Of a stretch of DNA of 64,000 nt, positions 36,924-46,554 are shown in pieces. Positions within the stretch are counted from its first letter, which is position 1. Each line of letters begins with the position of its first letter. A program made the position numbers and the translations under genes. Source of the DNA: Glaciibacter superstes DSM 21135 (GTDB lineage: Bacteria; Actinomycetota; Actinomycetes; Actinomycetales; Microbacteriaceae); contig NZ_ATWH01000009.1 of assembly GCF_000421145.1 (NCBI RefSeq), forward strand, positions 161,575-225,574, in the 5' to 3' direction. The notes beneath the pieces were generated by a model. The model had not been told where the DNA came from. It did no database searches and was given only the letters and a program-made list of their open reading frames with translations.

Positions 36924-38213
36924 TTATCCCTTGGCCGCAGCGTCGTTCACACCGGAGACGATATCTGCCGCGGTGCCCTTGCCTGCAAGCATGTCGACGA
37001 CGCTGGTGTTCAGCGCGTTGCCGACGTTCTGTCCGAACAGGGTGTCGAGCCAGACCGTTACGTACGGCGCCTCGTTATAGGCCTCGAGGATGGACTTCAG
37101 GGCAGGCTCAGTCACGACCGACTGGGCATCCTGGTTGGCCGGGAGCGTATGGAACGCGTTGGCGTACCCCTCCTGCTGCTCCTTCTGCATGAAGAAGTTC
37201 AGGAAGTCGGTGCACTCCTTCTCTGGCGCCTGGGCCGAGCACGTGAAACCGTCAACGCCACCCATCATCGCGCCGGGGGTTCCGCCGCCATCGATCTCGG
37301 GGAACGGGAACCAGCCGAGGTCGGCCAGCGGCTTCTCATCGGGGGTGAGGGAAGCGATCACGCCCGGGTCCCAGGCACCCATGAGCTCCATTGCCGCCTG
37401 GTGGTTCGCCAGGAGGCCGGCGGAACTGCCTGCTCCCTGCTGCGCAGACGTGGTGAGGAAGCCCTCGTTGAACGGCTCCGTCTTCACGAAGGCCTCCATG
37501 TCCTCGCCCGCCTTCAGCCAGCACGGGTCATCGAACGTCTTGGACTTGGCCGCCTCATTCATGGCGTCCTGCGAGCACTCGCGGGATGCGAAGAAGTAGT
37601 ACCAGTGCGCGGCGGGCCAGGCGTCCTTGGCACCGACGGCGATCGGCGCAACACCGGAGGCCTTGAGCTTGTCGACGGCAGCGTTCAGCTCGTCCATCGT
37701 CGTCGGCACTGCATCGATGCCCGCAGCCGTGAAGAGATCCTGGCTGTAGAAGATTCCGCCTGGCAGCACCGCGGTCGGCATGCCGTAGATCTTGCCGTCG
37801 ACCTCGAATGCGCTGAGCACACCCTCTGGCACTGCCGCCTTGGTGGCGTCATCGATGGAGTCCGTGATGTCCATGGCCTGACCGGCTGCGACGACATCTG
37901 CAAGCTTGCCGCCGCCGCGTGCCATGAAGATGTCCGGAGCGTCACCCGAATTCAGCGCGGTCTGGAGCTTGCCGTCCATGTCCTCGTTCTGGATGGACTG
38001 CATCTTGATTTTGACACCAGGGTTGGCCTCCTCGAATTCAGAGACCGTCTTCTCCCAGTAAGCCTTGCCTTCACCGGTGGTCGAGTTCTGCCAGAAGGTC
38101 ATGGTGACCCCATCGCCAGAGCCGCTGTCGCTGCCTCCGGCGCATCCCGAGACGAGCAGCGCTGTGCTCGCGGCGAGCGCGAGAATACCCGCTACTCGGT
38201 TTTTCCTCTTCAT
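36924..38213 (-). CDS. sugar ABC transporter substrate-binding lipoprotein (operon 2)
   Basis: Extracytoplasmic solute-binding protein (429 aa), first gene of operon 2. The signal peptide ends with lipobox LVSGC (Cys24), then a Gly/Ser/Asp linker. The mature part has VTMTFWQNSTTGEGKAYWEK, DAPDIFMARGGGKLADV and KIYGMPTAVLPGGIFYSQ, as in xylo-/gluco-oligosaccharide binders. ATG at 38213 follows AAGGAG at 8 nt; an in-frame ATG 9 codons upstream is less likely. The divergent LacI regulator and the palindromes at 38319-38356 lie upstream. Confidence 0.93.
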   Translation of the reverse strand: MKRKNRVAGILALAASTALLVSGCAGGSDSGSGDGVTMTFWQNSTTGEGKAYWEKTVSEFEEANPGVKIKMQSIQNEDMDGKLQTALNSGDAPDIFMARGGGKLADVVAAGQAMDITDSIDDATKAAVPEGVLSAFEVDGKIYGMPTAVLPGGIFYSQDLFTAAGIDAVPTTMDELNAAVDKLKASGVAPIAVGAKDAWPAAHWYYFFASRECSQDAMNEAAKSKTFDDPCWLKAGEDMEAFVKTEPFNEGFLTTSAQQGAGSSAGLLANHQAAMELMGAWDPGVIASLTPDEKPLADLGWFPFPEIDGGGTPGAMMGGVDGFTCSAQAPEKECTDFLNFFMQKEQQEGYANAFHTLPANQDAQSVVTEPALKSILEAYNEAPYVTVWLDTLFGQNVGNALNTSVVDMLAGKGTAADIVSGVNDAAAKG

Positions 38214-38318
38214 TGTGGAAACTCCTTGGTTGTCATTCATTGACTGTCAGGGTTGACGCACGGCAGCGCTCTGCCGCACCCAGAGCCTCGCAGGATGCCG
38301 GTGGCTTGTCAATCGATA

Positions 38319-38356
38319 TCGATAACGTTTTCGATAACGATTTCGACAACGTTCTC
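38319..38356. promoter_or_regulatory. LacI-family operators upstream of operon 2
   Basis: TCGATAACGTTTTCGA at 38319-38334 is palindromic but for one pair. GACAACGTTCTC at 38345-38356 is a second, weaker palindrome with the same AACGTT centre, 24 bp further on. They sit in the divergent gap between operon 2 and the LacI gene at 38401, the expected autoregulated position. Confidence 0.75.
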
Positions 38357-38400
38357 CACTCCGGCGTTTCGGTACTGCTTCAGCCGCGCTGCGCGGTACT

Positions 38401-39444
38401 GTGAACACTGTGGGCACCGACGGCACTCCTTCTCTCTCCCTCGGGCGAGTGACGATCGCCGACGTCGCACGCGAAGCCGGCGTCTCTGTGCCGACGGTGT
38501 CGAAGGTCGTCAACGGGCGCTACGGCGTCGCTCCCACCACCTTCAAGCGGGTGATGGAAGTCGTCGCCGCACTCGGTTATGAGACCTCATTGGTGGCCGC
38601 CAGCCTGCGTCGGCAGCAAACCAATGTCATCGGCATCCTCGTCGCCGAATTCGAGTCGTTCTCTGTCGAGCTGCTCAAGGGCATCTCCTCCGCCGCCACG
38701 GGAACCGGCTACGAGTTGCTCGCTTACTCCGCTCTCGCGCCCGGTGGAGTCAGCCCCGGCTGGGAACGTCGGTCCCTGTCGCGCCTGGCCGGCACGCTCA
38801 TCGACGGCGCCATCATCGTCACGCCGACCGTGCTCATTCCGACCACCTCGATTCCCGTCGTCGCGATAGACCCGCACACCGGACAGGCGGGCCCATCGGC
38901 AATCGACTCTGACAACGTCGACGCCGCCCGGGTCGCCACCCGGTATCTCATTGAACTCGGCCACCGCCGAATTGCGCATATCCGCGGACGCAGCGACCTC
39001 ACCTCCGCCCAGCTGCGAGAGACCGGCTACCGAGAGTCACTCGAGGAGGCCGGAATCGCGTTCGACCCCGCACTCGTCCGCGACGGCGGGTACCAGGCCG
39101 CGCTGACCGCGGAGGCCGCGCGGGAACTGCTCACCCGGCAGGACCGGCCCACCGCCGTGTTCGCCGCGAATGACATGTCGGCGCTCGGCGTGTTGGCGGT
39201 GGCGCACGAACTCGGGTTACGCGTGCCGCAAGACCTGTCCGTCATCGGATTCGACGACGTCCCAGAGGCCGCGCGTTCCACTCCGCAGTTGACGACCATG
39301 GCCCAGCCACTGCACGAACTCGGAGCACAGGCCCTGCGCATGCTGGTGGACCTCCTGGGCGGCAATGAGGTTCCGCAACAGGTGCTGCTTCCCGCCGAGC
39401 TTGTGGTGCGGGAGAGCACGGGTCCGGTGCCTCTCGGGTCCTGA
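38401..39444 (+). CDS. LacI-family transcriptional regulator (operon 2)
   Basis: Sugar-responsive repressor (347 aa). The HTH at about residues 17-60 reads VTIADVAREAGVSVPTVSKV and ends VNGRYGVAPTTFKRV. The effector domain has RQQTNVIGILVAEFES, YLIELGHRRIAHIRGRSD, TAVFAANDMSALGVLAV and DLSVIGFDDVPEAA. The GTG at 38401 is used; a second in-frame GTG at 38449 directly before TIADVA is an alternative, and the RBS is weak for both. Divergent from operon 2; likely ligand an oligosaccharide or its product. Confidence 0.92.
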   Translation: MNTVGTDGTPSLSLGRVTIADVAREAGVSVPTVSKVVNGRYGVAPTTFKRVMEVVAALGYETSLVAASLRRQQTNVIGILVAEFESFSVELLKGISSAATGTGYELLAYSALAPGGVSPGWERRSLSRLAGTLIDGAIIVTPTVLIPTTSIPVVAIDPHTGQAGPSAIDSDNVDAARVATRYLIELGHRRIAHIRGRSDLTSAQLRETGYRESLEEAGIAFDPALVRDGGYQAALTAEAARELLTRQDRPTAVFAANDMSALGVLAVAHELGLRVPQDLSVIGFDDVPEAARSTPQLTTMAQPLHELGAQALRMLVDLLGGNEVPQQVLLPAELVVRESTGPVPLGS

Positions 39445-39455
39445 CCCGATAGCCC

Positions 39456-40292
39456 TCACACCAGCGTTTGGGTTCCGAGCACCCCGAGCAGGGCGAGCTT
39501 CTGGGCGCCTTCGGAACGCGGTGGTGCGGTCAGGACAAGGAGACTCTGCGACTGGTCCTCAGTGAACAGCACCTGGCAGTCGAGTTCGATGGCACCGAGC
39601 TCTGGGTGGATCAACGTCTTGTGGTCCTCGAATCGTTTTGCCACCTCATGTCGCTCCCAGATCGCGGCGAACTCCGCGCTCCTCTTCTGCAGCGCGCCAA
39701 CGAGCTCACCTGCGCGTGAGCTCGAACCCGTGATTCCGTACGCGACTCGAAGCGATGCCACGAGCGCACGACTCTGACGGTTGCGGTCATCCTCCGGATA
39801 CATCGCCCGCTCCGATTCCGGGTAGGCGAACCAGCGGTAGATCTCGCTGCGGTCGAGGCCTGTGTATCCAGAACGATCGCCGAGCAGGGCGACGGCGAAC
39901 CTGTTCTGAACGAGTGTCTCTCCCAGGGCGGACAGAACGAGCGCAGGAGTGTCGTCGAGCCGGTCAAGTACCCGCTGCAACGACGGCGAGATATGAGTGG
40001 ATGCCACGCGATCTGGCGTGTTCTGTCCGGCCACCCGGTACAGGTAATCGCGCTCATCGCTGGTCAGTCGCAACGCTCGGGCCAGCGAGGCGAGGATCTG
40101 CTCGCTCGGCTGTGGGCCGCGCTGCTGCTCCATGCGTGTGTAGTAGTCCGCCGACATCGCTGCCAGCTGTGCAACCTCTTCACGTCGAAGCCCAGGAGCC
40201 CTGCGACGTGCGCCGGAAGGGAGCCCGACATCGGACGGCAGCATTCCCTCTCTCCTGCGGCGGAGGAAGTCGGCAAGTGCCACGCGGTCCAT
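39456..40292 (-). CDS. XRE-family regulator with MmyB-like ligand domain
   Basis: Transcriptional regulator (278 aa) of the same group as 26770-27675. The HTH reads RRAPGLRREEVAQLAAMSAD then YYTRMEQQRGP. The C-terminal ligand domain has LSALGETLVQNRFAVALLGD and FAAIWERHEVAKRFEDHKTL, then HPELGAIELDCQVL. The start MDRVALADF is used; an ATG four codons upstream is in frame. It is divergent from the SDR gene at 40395 with a 102-bp gap, a common arrangement in which such a regulator controls a reductase (family knowledge). Confidence 0.9.
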   Translation of the reverse strand: MDRVALADFLRRRREGMLPSDVGLPSGARRRAPGLRREEVAQLAAMSADYYTRMEQQRGPQPSEQILASLARALRLTSDERDYLYRVAGQNTPDRVASTHISPSLQRVLDRLDDTPALVLSALGETLVQNRFAVALLGDRSGYTGLDRSEIYRWFAYPESERAMYPEDDRNRQSRALVASLRVAYGITGSSSRAGELVGALQKRSAEFAAIWERHEVAKRFEDHKTLIHPELGAIELDCQVLFTEDQSQSLLVLTAPPRSEGAQKLALLGVLGTQTLV

Positions 40293-40394
40293 GCTCACTA
40301 TCATCCACCGTCTGGCCGATCGCTTCCAGGGATCAGCGGTCCCCCGATAACCACTCCTCTCCCGCCCGGCCGGGCCACGCGGAATGCTCGGATC

Positions 40395-41153
40395 ATGAAC
40401 ATCACCGGAAACACCATCTTCATCCCAGGAGCGACCAGCGGCATCGGCCTAGCACTCGCCATCCAGTTGCAGTCCAGGGGCAACACCGTCATTGTGGGTG
40501 GTCGCCGAACCGACCTGCTGCACCAGATCGCGACCGATCACCCTGGCATCGACACGGTGCAGATCGATACGACGGATGCTGACAGCATCCGCTCTGCCAC
40601 AATGCAGGTAATCGCCGCCCACCCGCACCTCAACGTGCTTATTGCTATGGCGGGCATCATGCGCATCGAGGACTGGCATTCCGCCCGCGGTTTCCTCGAA
40701 CAGGCCGAGTCGACCGTCACCACAAATCTGCTCGGGCCCATCCGCCTGATCGGTGAACTCATCGAGCACCTGCAACGGCAGCCAGACGCAACGATCGTCA
40801 CCGTTTCGTCAGGGCTCGCATTCGCCCCCCTCGCGGTGACACCCACTTACAACGCGACGAAGGCCGCCATCCACATGCTCAGTGAGAGCATCCGCCTGCA
40901 ACTGGCCGACACCACAGTGAAGGTCGTCGAGCTCGTGCCTCCGGCCGTTCGCACGGCGTTGCTCCCAGGCCAGCAGGAGAGCCCGGTTGCGATGCCGTTG
41001 GACGAGTTCGTGGACGAAGTCATGTATTTGATCGAAAACAACCCTGGTGCGAACGAGATCCAGGTGGAGCGCGTCGGATTCCTGCGTTTCGGCGAAGCAC
41101 GCGGAGACTACGACCAGGTGGTCGCAGTGTTGAACGGGTCAGACCCGCACTGA
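40395..41153 (+). CDS. short-chain dehydrogenase, DltE-like
   Basis: Classical SDR oxidoreductase (252 aa). The cofactor motif GATSGIGLALAIQL is at residues 12-25, NVLIAMAGIM stands for the NAG region, and the catalytic Ser and YxxxK are in TVSSGLAF and PTYNATKAAIHML. LVPPAVRTALLPGQ follows. It resembles DltE-like SDRs often found beside XRE/MmyB-type regulators. The ATG at 40395 (MNITGNTIFIPGA) is used; the frame is open far upstream but that part overlaps the divergent regulator. Substrate unknown. Confidence 0.9.
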   Translation: MNITGNTIFIPGATSGIGLALAIQLQSRGNTVIVGGRRTDLLHQIATDHPGIDTVQIDTTDADSIRSATMQVIAAHPHLNVLIAMAGIMRIEDWHSARGFLEQAESTVTTNLLGPIRLIGELIEHLQRQPDATIVTVSSGLAFAPLAVTPTYNATKAAIHMLSESIRLQLADTTVKVVELVPPAVRTALLPGQQESPVAMPLDEFVDEVMYLIENNPGANEIQVERVGFLRFGEARGDYDQVVAVLNGSDPH

Positions 41154-41184
41154 ACACGACGGCGGCCGACCGGCTGCACCGGGC

Positions 41185-41247
41185 GCGTGAGGGGTCGCGA
41201 AATGCCCTCAAAACGCTTCAGAACGAGCACTTTGTGACCCCTCACGC
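41185..41247. repeat. inverted repeat between convergent genes
   Basis: 21-bp arms (41185-41205 and 41227-41247) match at 18 positions, with the outer 12 bp (GCGTGAGGGGTC) perfect and a 21-nt loop. It lies between the stops of the SDR and ROK genes, the position of a bidirectional terminator, but has no T-run. Confidence 0.75.
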
Positions 41248-41259
41248 AGGTCGACCCAC

Positions 41260-42459
41260 TTACGAACGGACCGTGTCGAATCCGGCCGGGTCGGCGAGCA
41301 ACTGCTCGAAGGCCAGCTCGGCCGCTCCGATCATCAGCAGGTTCGAGCCGAGTTCCGCCGCTGCCACGCGCACGCTGCCGAAGGGTGCCCCAAGGGCGGT
41401 CGCCGAGACCGCAGCGCTCAGTCGTTCAGCGTCAACGGCGTGCAGGGCGGCCAGGTAGCCGCCGAGCACAACCAGTTGCGGGTTCAGGATGTTGATGGCG
41501 CCACCCAGCGCGACCGCGAGGTGATCGAGTTGGCGTTCGACCTCGGCCCGCACCTCTGCGGAATCGGAGTCCAGCAGCGCCTGCTCAAGTTCGTCTGGGT
41601 CCGCGTTGTCCAACCCGAGCACCTCGAGCAGGGCTTTGCGAGAGACCTCGGCCTCGAGCGTGCCGCGGATGCCGGCGGAATCCGTTCGCTCACTGCCGCT
41701 GACCCGCGTGTGACCGAACTCGCCCGCATAGCCTGCCACCCCGCCCGCGGCAACGCCGCCGACGATCATGCCGCCACCGATTCCACTCGCGCCGCCGTTG
41801 AGGTAGATCAGGTCGGTGATGCCCTTGCCTGCACCGAAATAGCGCTCGGCCATAGCTCCTAGGCTGGCGTCGTTCGCCGCCTGCACCGGGTAGCCGGTCG
41901 CCTGCTCAAGCAGCCCGGCGAGCGGTTCGTCGACCCAGCCGAGGTGCGGCGCGTGCCGAACCAGCCCATCGTGCGCACGCACCAGCCCGGGCACCGCAAC
42001 CCCGATGCCGACAACGCGGTATCCGGATTCAAGATCGCCGCGCATCCCGTCGATCACGTCTGCGGCGATGTCGATCGCCTCTGTCACGCTCGGGGAGCTC
42101 TCGGTCTCGTGACGGATGCGCCGGTGCACGTTTCCGTCCAGGCCGACGAGACCAACGGTGACGGCATCGATCTCGGGGTTCACGGCGATCGCGGCGACGC
42201 GGGCGCTCACGCTCACGATCGGACTCGGTCGGCCGACCTGATTGGTGGCACCAGGGCCGAGTTCGGTGACCAGGCCGAGGTCGGTGAGCTCTCCGACGAG
42301 AGCCGCGATCGTCGAGCGGTTGAGGCCGGTCAGGCGGGTCAGCTGGGAGCGGGAGGACGGACCGATGCGATGCACGTGCCGGAGGACTGTTGACAGATTG
42401 CGCCTGCGAACATCGTCGTGGTTGCTGCCTCGCACGCTCACCTCCCGTTTCTCCCGCAT
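41260..42459 (-). CDS. ROK-family transcriptional regulator (XylR-like)
   Basis: Repressor of the ROK/NagC type (399 aa). The winged helix is at about residues 18-75 (NLSTVLRHVHRIGPSSRSQL, then TGLNRSTIAALVGELTDLGL). A sugar-kinase-like ROK fold follows with IGIGVAVPGLV-type, ANDASLGAMAERYFGAG and GGYLAALHAVDAERL. The usual ROK zinc site (CxCGxxGC) is absent: after GEFGHTRV the chain reads SGSERTDSAGIRGTLEAEV. An alternative GTG start at codon 8 is possible. It lies downstream of GH31-GH1 and near xylAB, so a xylose-responsive role is likely but inferred. Confidence 0.9.
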   Translation of the reverse strand: MREKREVSVRGSNHDDVRRRNLSTVLRHVHRIGPSSRSQLTRLTGLNRSTIAALVGELTDLGLVTELGPGATNQVGRPSPIVSVSARVAAIAVNPEIDAVTVGLVGLDGNVHRRIRHETESSPSVTEAIDIAADVIDGMRGDLESGYRVVGIGVAVPGLVRAHDGLVRHAPHLGWVDEPLAGLLEQATGYPVQAANDASLGAMAERYFGAGKGITDLIYLNGGASGIGGGMIVGGVAAGGVAGYAGEFGHTRVSGSERTDSAGIRGTLEAEVSRKALLEVLGLDNADPDELEQALLDSDSAEVRAEVERQLDHLAVALGGAINILNPQLVVLGGYLAALHAVDAERLSAAVSATALGAPFGSVRVAAAELGSNLLMIGAAELAFEQLLADPAGFDTVRS

Positions 42460-42517
42460 AGTTCTCCGCGCGTGCCTTCTCCAGCTGGGCTATCTCCAGC
42501 GCGATATCGCCGCGACT

Positions 42518-42575
42518 GTGACCTTTCCGGTCGAGAGTGCCCGTTCCGCCGGGCACTCTCGACCGGAAAGGTCAC
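42518..42575. repeat. perfect 25-bp inverted repeat
   Basis: Arms 42518-42542 and 42551-42575 are exact reverse complements with an 8-nt loop (GTTCCGCC). It lies between the GH1 stop and the ROK start, both on the minus strand. The stem would end the GH31-GH1 transcript or separate it from the ROK gene; there is no T-run. Confidence 0.9.
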
Positions 42576-42719
42576 TCTCTTTCGAAGGTCAAGCCAAGGT
42601 TACCGGCGGATCTCCCGTCGTCCGTGCGCTCCATGTGCCGCCTCCTCACCCCGCGAGGCGGCACTTCGGGCGCACTCACGCTCGGCGAGCGGCGGCGACC
42701 CCCGCTGTACTCCGGGATG

Positions 42720-44186
42720 CTACTTCGGGATGACTCCGCTGCCGACGAGCTTGGCGTACCAGAGGGCGCTGTCCTTCGGCGTGCGCACCAGCGTGTCGTA
42801 GTCGACGTGCACGATGCCGAACCGCTTGGAATACCCGTAGCCCCACTCGAAATTGTCCATCAGCGACCACACCTGGTAGCCGCGCAGGTCGACTCCTCGG
42901 GCGATTGCCCGGTGCGCGGCCGTGAAGTGCCGGCGCAGGTAATCGACCCGCTCCGCATCGTGCACCGCAGGGCCATCCGGGGTCGCGACGACCTCGTCGG
43001 CGAATGCCGCCCCGTTCTCGGTGATCATCAGCGGCTGGTCGGGGAATTCCTCGTGCAGGCTGACCAGCAGTTCTTCAAGGCCTGCCGGCTCGATGTTCCA
43101 GCCCATTTCGGTGTACGGGCCGGGCTGCGCGAGAAACTCGACGCGGTCGGCGCCGGGCCAGGGTGAGCCGCCGACGTCTTTGTGGCCGTCGGAGTTCTGA
43201 CGGGGCGAGACTCCGTCCCAGAGGCGCACGAGTGTCGTCGAGTAGTAGTTCACCCCGAGCACGTCGAGCGGTTGCCTGATGATGTCGAGGTCGCCTGGGC
43301 GCACGAACGACCAGTCGGTGATGTCCTTGGTGTCTTCGAAGACATCCGCCGGGTACTCGCCTTTCAGCAACGGCGACAGGAACACCCGGTTCGCCAGGGC
43401 ATCGATCTGCCGAACGGCCTCTGGGCCGGTCTCGCCCTCTCCGCGCAGAACGTGCAGGTTGAGGGTGATCGAGAAGTCCGGATCGTTCGTGACGACCTCC
43501 TTCAGCGCGAGAACGGCAAGCCCGTGCGCCAGGTTCAGGTGGTGAACGGCGGTGAGTGCCGCCTCGCCGTCCGTTCGCCCTGGTGCGTGCGCACCTGATC
43601 CGTAACCCAGGTAGGCAGAGCACCACGGCTCGTTCAGGGTCGTCCAGGTGGCGACCCGATCACCGAGCTCCTCCCCCACGATGCGCGCGTAGTCGGCGAA
43701 GGCGTACGCAGTCTCGCGGTTCGTCCAGCCGCCCTGATCCTCGAGCGCCTGCGGCAGATCCCAGTGATAGAGCGTTGCGATAGGGCGGATGCCGCGAGCG
43801 AGCAGTCCGTCAACGAGGTGTGTGTAGAACGCGAGCCCGGCCTGGTTCGCCTCACCGCGGCCCGTCGGCTGGATGCGCGACCAGGAGATCGAGAACCGGT
43901 ATGACTGGAGTCCGAGGCTCGTCATCAGGTCGAGATCTTCCTCCAGGCGGTGGTAGTGGTCGGCGGCGACATCACCGGTGTCGCCGTTCCAGACCTTGCC
44001 AGGGGTGTGGCTGAAGGTGTCCCAGATCGACGGACCTCGCCCGTCTTCGTTCGCCGCGCCTTCGACCTGGTACGACGCAGTGGCGGAGCCGAAGACGAAG
44101 CCGTCGGGGAATCTCAGACCCGCGTCGCGGTAGTCGGGATTGCCCTGGGTTCGTGATTGCTGGGTTGGTGGTTGCTGGTCGGTCAT
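42720..44186 (-). CDS. GH1 beta-glucosidase
   Basis: Family 1 glycosidase (488 aa) that cleaves terminal beta-glucose or related residues; cytoplasmic. The start region [19 protein letters not shown] is the family signature. Acid/base is E186 in TTLNEPW and nucleophile E390 in MITENGAAF. The late [19 protein letters not shown] is also typical. The start MTDQQPPTQ at 44186 overlaps the GH31 stop by 4 nt (ATGA). An upstream frame extension is an artefact. Next to an alpha-xylosidase it fits stepwise xyloglucan-oligosaccharide trimming: GH31 removes xylose, GH1 the exposed glucose. Confidence 0.95.
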   Translation of the reverse strand: MTDQQPPTQQSRTQGNPDYRDAGLRFPDGFVFGSATASYQVEGAANEDGRGPSIWDTFSHTPGKVWNGDTGDVAADHYHRLEEDLDLMTSLGLQSYRFSISWSRIQPTGRGEANQAGLAFYTHLVDGLLARGIRPIATLYHWDLPQALEDQGGWTNRETAYAFADYARIVGEELGDRVATWTTLNEPWCSAYLGYGSGAHAPGRTDGEAALTAVHHLNLAHGLAVLALKEVVTNDPDFSITLNLHVLRGEGETGPEAVRQIDALANRVFLSPLLKGEYPADVFEDTKDITDWSFVRPGDLDIIRQPLDVLGVNYYSTTLVRLWDGVSPRQNSDGHKDVGGSPWPGADRVEFLAQPGPYTEMGWNIEPAGLEELLVSLHEEFPDQPLMITENGAAFADEVVATPDGPAVHDAERVDYLRRHFTAAHRAIARGVDLRGYQVWSLMDNFEWGYGYSKRFGIVHVDYDTLVRTPKDSALWYAKLVGSGVIPK

Positions 44187-46552
44187 CGGAGTTCGGCCTT
44201 CCTGCCGGTTGCGCTGACGATGTCCGCGTTGTTCGAACCCGCGCCGGCGAGCCGGGCGCGGAACGGGGCATCCGTGTCGCTCTGAATGGAAATCTGATCG
44301 TCGGTTGCGGTGACCGTCAGAGTAACGGACGTGTCGTTCAGCGGGTTGGTCACTTCGATGTCCCGGGTACCGGTGAATCCCGGATAGACCGTGACCAACG
44401 GGTTGTCGGTGTAGTCGTAGTCCGGCCGGTCGTCGTGCGAACCGGTGACGATGACGGCGCCTTCGCGCACCCACAGGGGAACGCTAGCGAAATCGTGGGT
44501 CTCCCTGCGCCAGCCGCCGCCCTGCACGCTCTCGCCGGTGAGGTAATTCGTCCAGGTTCCGGCCGGCAGGTAGTACTCGACGTCGCCTGCGGCCGAGAAG
44601 ACCGGGGCGACGAGCAGGTCTGGGCCGAGCAGGTACTGCCGGTCGAGGTAGTCCACGGCCGGATCCTCGCCGAACTCCAGCTGCATCGGGCGCATGAACG
44701 GGATTCCGGTGCGGTGCACCTCGAGGCCGACCTGGTAGAGGTACGGCATCAGCTCGAGCTTGAGTTTCGTGAAGCGGCGGGTGACCTCGACGGCGCTCTG
44801 TCCGGCCGCTTCGCTGCCATCGTCGAAGAGCCACGGCACCCGGTAACTGGTCGAGCCGTGCAGGCGCGAGTGGCTGGAGAGCAGGCCGAAGGCGACCCAG
44901 CGCTTGAACACCGCGGCATCCGGCAGGCCCTCGAAGCCGCCGATGTCGTGGCTCCAGTAGCCGAATCCGCTCAGCGACAGTGAGAGCCCGCCGCGCAGGG
45001 ACTCGGCCATCGATTCGAACGACGAGGAGTTATCTCCACCCCAGTGCACCGGCTGCTGCTGGCCGCCGACCGTGGCGGAGCGGGCGAAGAGCACGGCGTC
45101 GCCCTCACCACGGTGCTCCTCGAGTACCTCGAAGACCGCCTTGTTGTAGAGCTGGGTGTACCAGTTGTGCATGGCGTCAGGCGATGAACCGTCGTGCCAC
45201 ACGACATCCGTGGGAATTCGCTCACCGAAGTCGGTCTTGATCGCGTCGACGCCCTGCTCGAACAGATGACGCAGTTTTCCCTGGAACCAACTGACCGCAT
45301 CCGGGTTGGTGAAGTCGACCAGGCCCATGCCTGCCTGCCACATGTCCCACTGCCAGACCTCGCCGTCGGCCTTCTTCACCAGGTAGCCGGCGTTCTTCGC
45401 CTCGTCGAAAAGGGCGGAGCGCTGCCCGATGTACGGGTTGATCCAGGCGGAGACGTGCAGGTTCTTGTCGTGCAGTCGGGCGAGCATGCCCTCAGGGTCT
45501 GGGAAGACGCGCGGATCCCACTCGAAATCGGTCCAGTTGAATTCCCGCATCCAGAAGCAGTCGAAGTGGAAGACCGAGAGGGGCAGGTCGCGCTCGGCCA
45601 TGCCGTCGATGAAACTCGTGACGGTGGCCTCGTCGTACTGGGTGGTGAACGAGGTGGAGAGCCAGAGGCCGTATGACCAGGCTGGCACGCGGGCAGGGCG
45701 GCCGGTGAGGCGGGTGTAACGCTCGAGGATCTCCTTCTGCGTCGGTCCGTAGATCACCAGGTATTCGAGGTGTTCGCCTGCGACAGAGAACTGCACCTGC
45801 TCGACCGCTTCGCTGCCGACCTCGAACGACACGTGCTCCGGGTGGTTGACCAGCACGCCGTAGCCGCGGTTGGTCAGGTAGAAGGGCACGTTCTTGTAGG
45901 AGAGCTCGCTCGAGGTGCCGCCGTCTGCATTCCAGATGTCGACGGTCTGGCCATTCTTGACCAATGGGCCGAAGCGTTCGCCGAGGCCGTAGACGAGTTC
46001 GCCGACGCCGAGCGAGAGCTGGCTGTGCAGGTAGGCGGATGCCGGGGCCAGGCCGGTCTCCGTCACACCGGACACCCCGGCTGGCTCCGCTGCGACGGGG
46101 GCGCGGTCGGCGAGGCGCAGGTAGCCGACGGACTTGTGGCCACTGGTGGTGAGGGCACGGCCGTCGGCCTCGAAGCTGAGGTTCCAGGGGGCGCCTGGTG
46201 CGATGTGGGCGGAGAGGGCACCGGAGGTCAGCGTGCCGCCTGTTTCGGCAGTGGACGCGACGCCGGCGCCTTCGGTGGCACCGACCAAATCGAACCCGGC
46301 CCCGGCATCCGCCCCCCTGTTCTTCTCAATACGCACCCGGATGACGCCGTCGAGCGGCGAGGACAGGCTCACGGTCAGTAGCGGACGATTGAGGACGTCG
46401 CCGCGGCGTTCGATGACTTTGGTCGGGGCAGAGATGCGGAGCACGTCGCCGTCCACGCCCCCGTTTGGGAGCGCTTCAATGTCGTAAGCCTCCTGCGCGT
46501 AGAGGGCCTCGACGCCGGGCCTGACGTGCCAGAATCCATCGGTGAACTTCAT
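44183..46552 (-). CDS. GH31 alpha-xylosidase, YicI-like
   Basis: Releases alpha-linked xylose from the non-reducing end of xyloglucan oligosaccharides (isoprimeverose type). The 789-residue protein has the YicI pattern: [20 protein letters not shown] in the N-domain, VFHFDCFWM, the nucleophile D441 in [17 protein letters not shown], and the acid/base in [14 protein letters not shown]. The KTDFGERIP variant separates alpha-xylosidases from alpha-glucosidases (family knowledge). [14 protein letters not shown] is the usual N-terminus. ATG lies 2 bp after the permease stop and is coupled to it. Middle of operon 3. Confidence 0.95.
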   Translation of the reverse strand: MKFTDGFWHVRPGVEALYAQEAYDIEALPNGGVDGDVLRISAPTKVIERRGDVLNRPLLTVSLSSPLDGVIRVRIEKNRGADAGAGFDLVGATEGAGVASTAETGGTLTSGALSAHIAPGAPWNLSFEADGRALTTSGHKSVGYLRLADRAPVAAEPAGVSGVTETGLAPASAYLHSQLSLGVGELVYGLGERFGPLVKNGQTVDIWNADGGTSSELSYKNVPFYLTNRGYGVLVNHPEHVSFEVGSEAVEQVQFSVAGEHLEYLVIYGPTQKEILERYTRLTGRPARVPAWSYGLWLSTSFTTQYDEATVTSFIDGMAERDLPLSVFHFDCFWMREFNWTDFEWDPRVFPDPEGMLARLHDKNLHVSAWINPYIGQRSALFDEAKNAGYLVKKADGEVWQWDMWQAGMGLVDFTNPDAVSWFQGKLRHLFEQGVDAIKTDFGERIPTDVVWHDGSSPDAMHNWYTQLYNKAVFEVLEEHRGEGDAVLFARSATVGGQQQPVHWGGDNSSSFESMAESLRGGLSLSLSGFGYWSHDIGGFEGLPDAAVFKRWVAFGLLSSHSRLHGSTSYRVPWLFDDGSEAAGQSAVEVTRRFTKLKLELMPYLYQVGLEVHRTGIPFMRPMQLEFGEDPAVDYLDRQYLLGPDLLVAPVFSAAGDVEYYLPAGTWTNYLTGESVQGGGWRRETHDFASVPLWVREGAVIVTGSHDDRPDYDYTDNPLVTVYPGFTGTRDIEVTNPLNDTSVTLTVTATDDQISIQSDTDAPFRARLAGAGSNNADIVSATGRKAELR

Positions 46553-46554
46553 GT

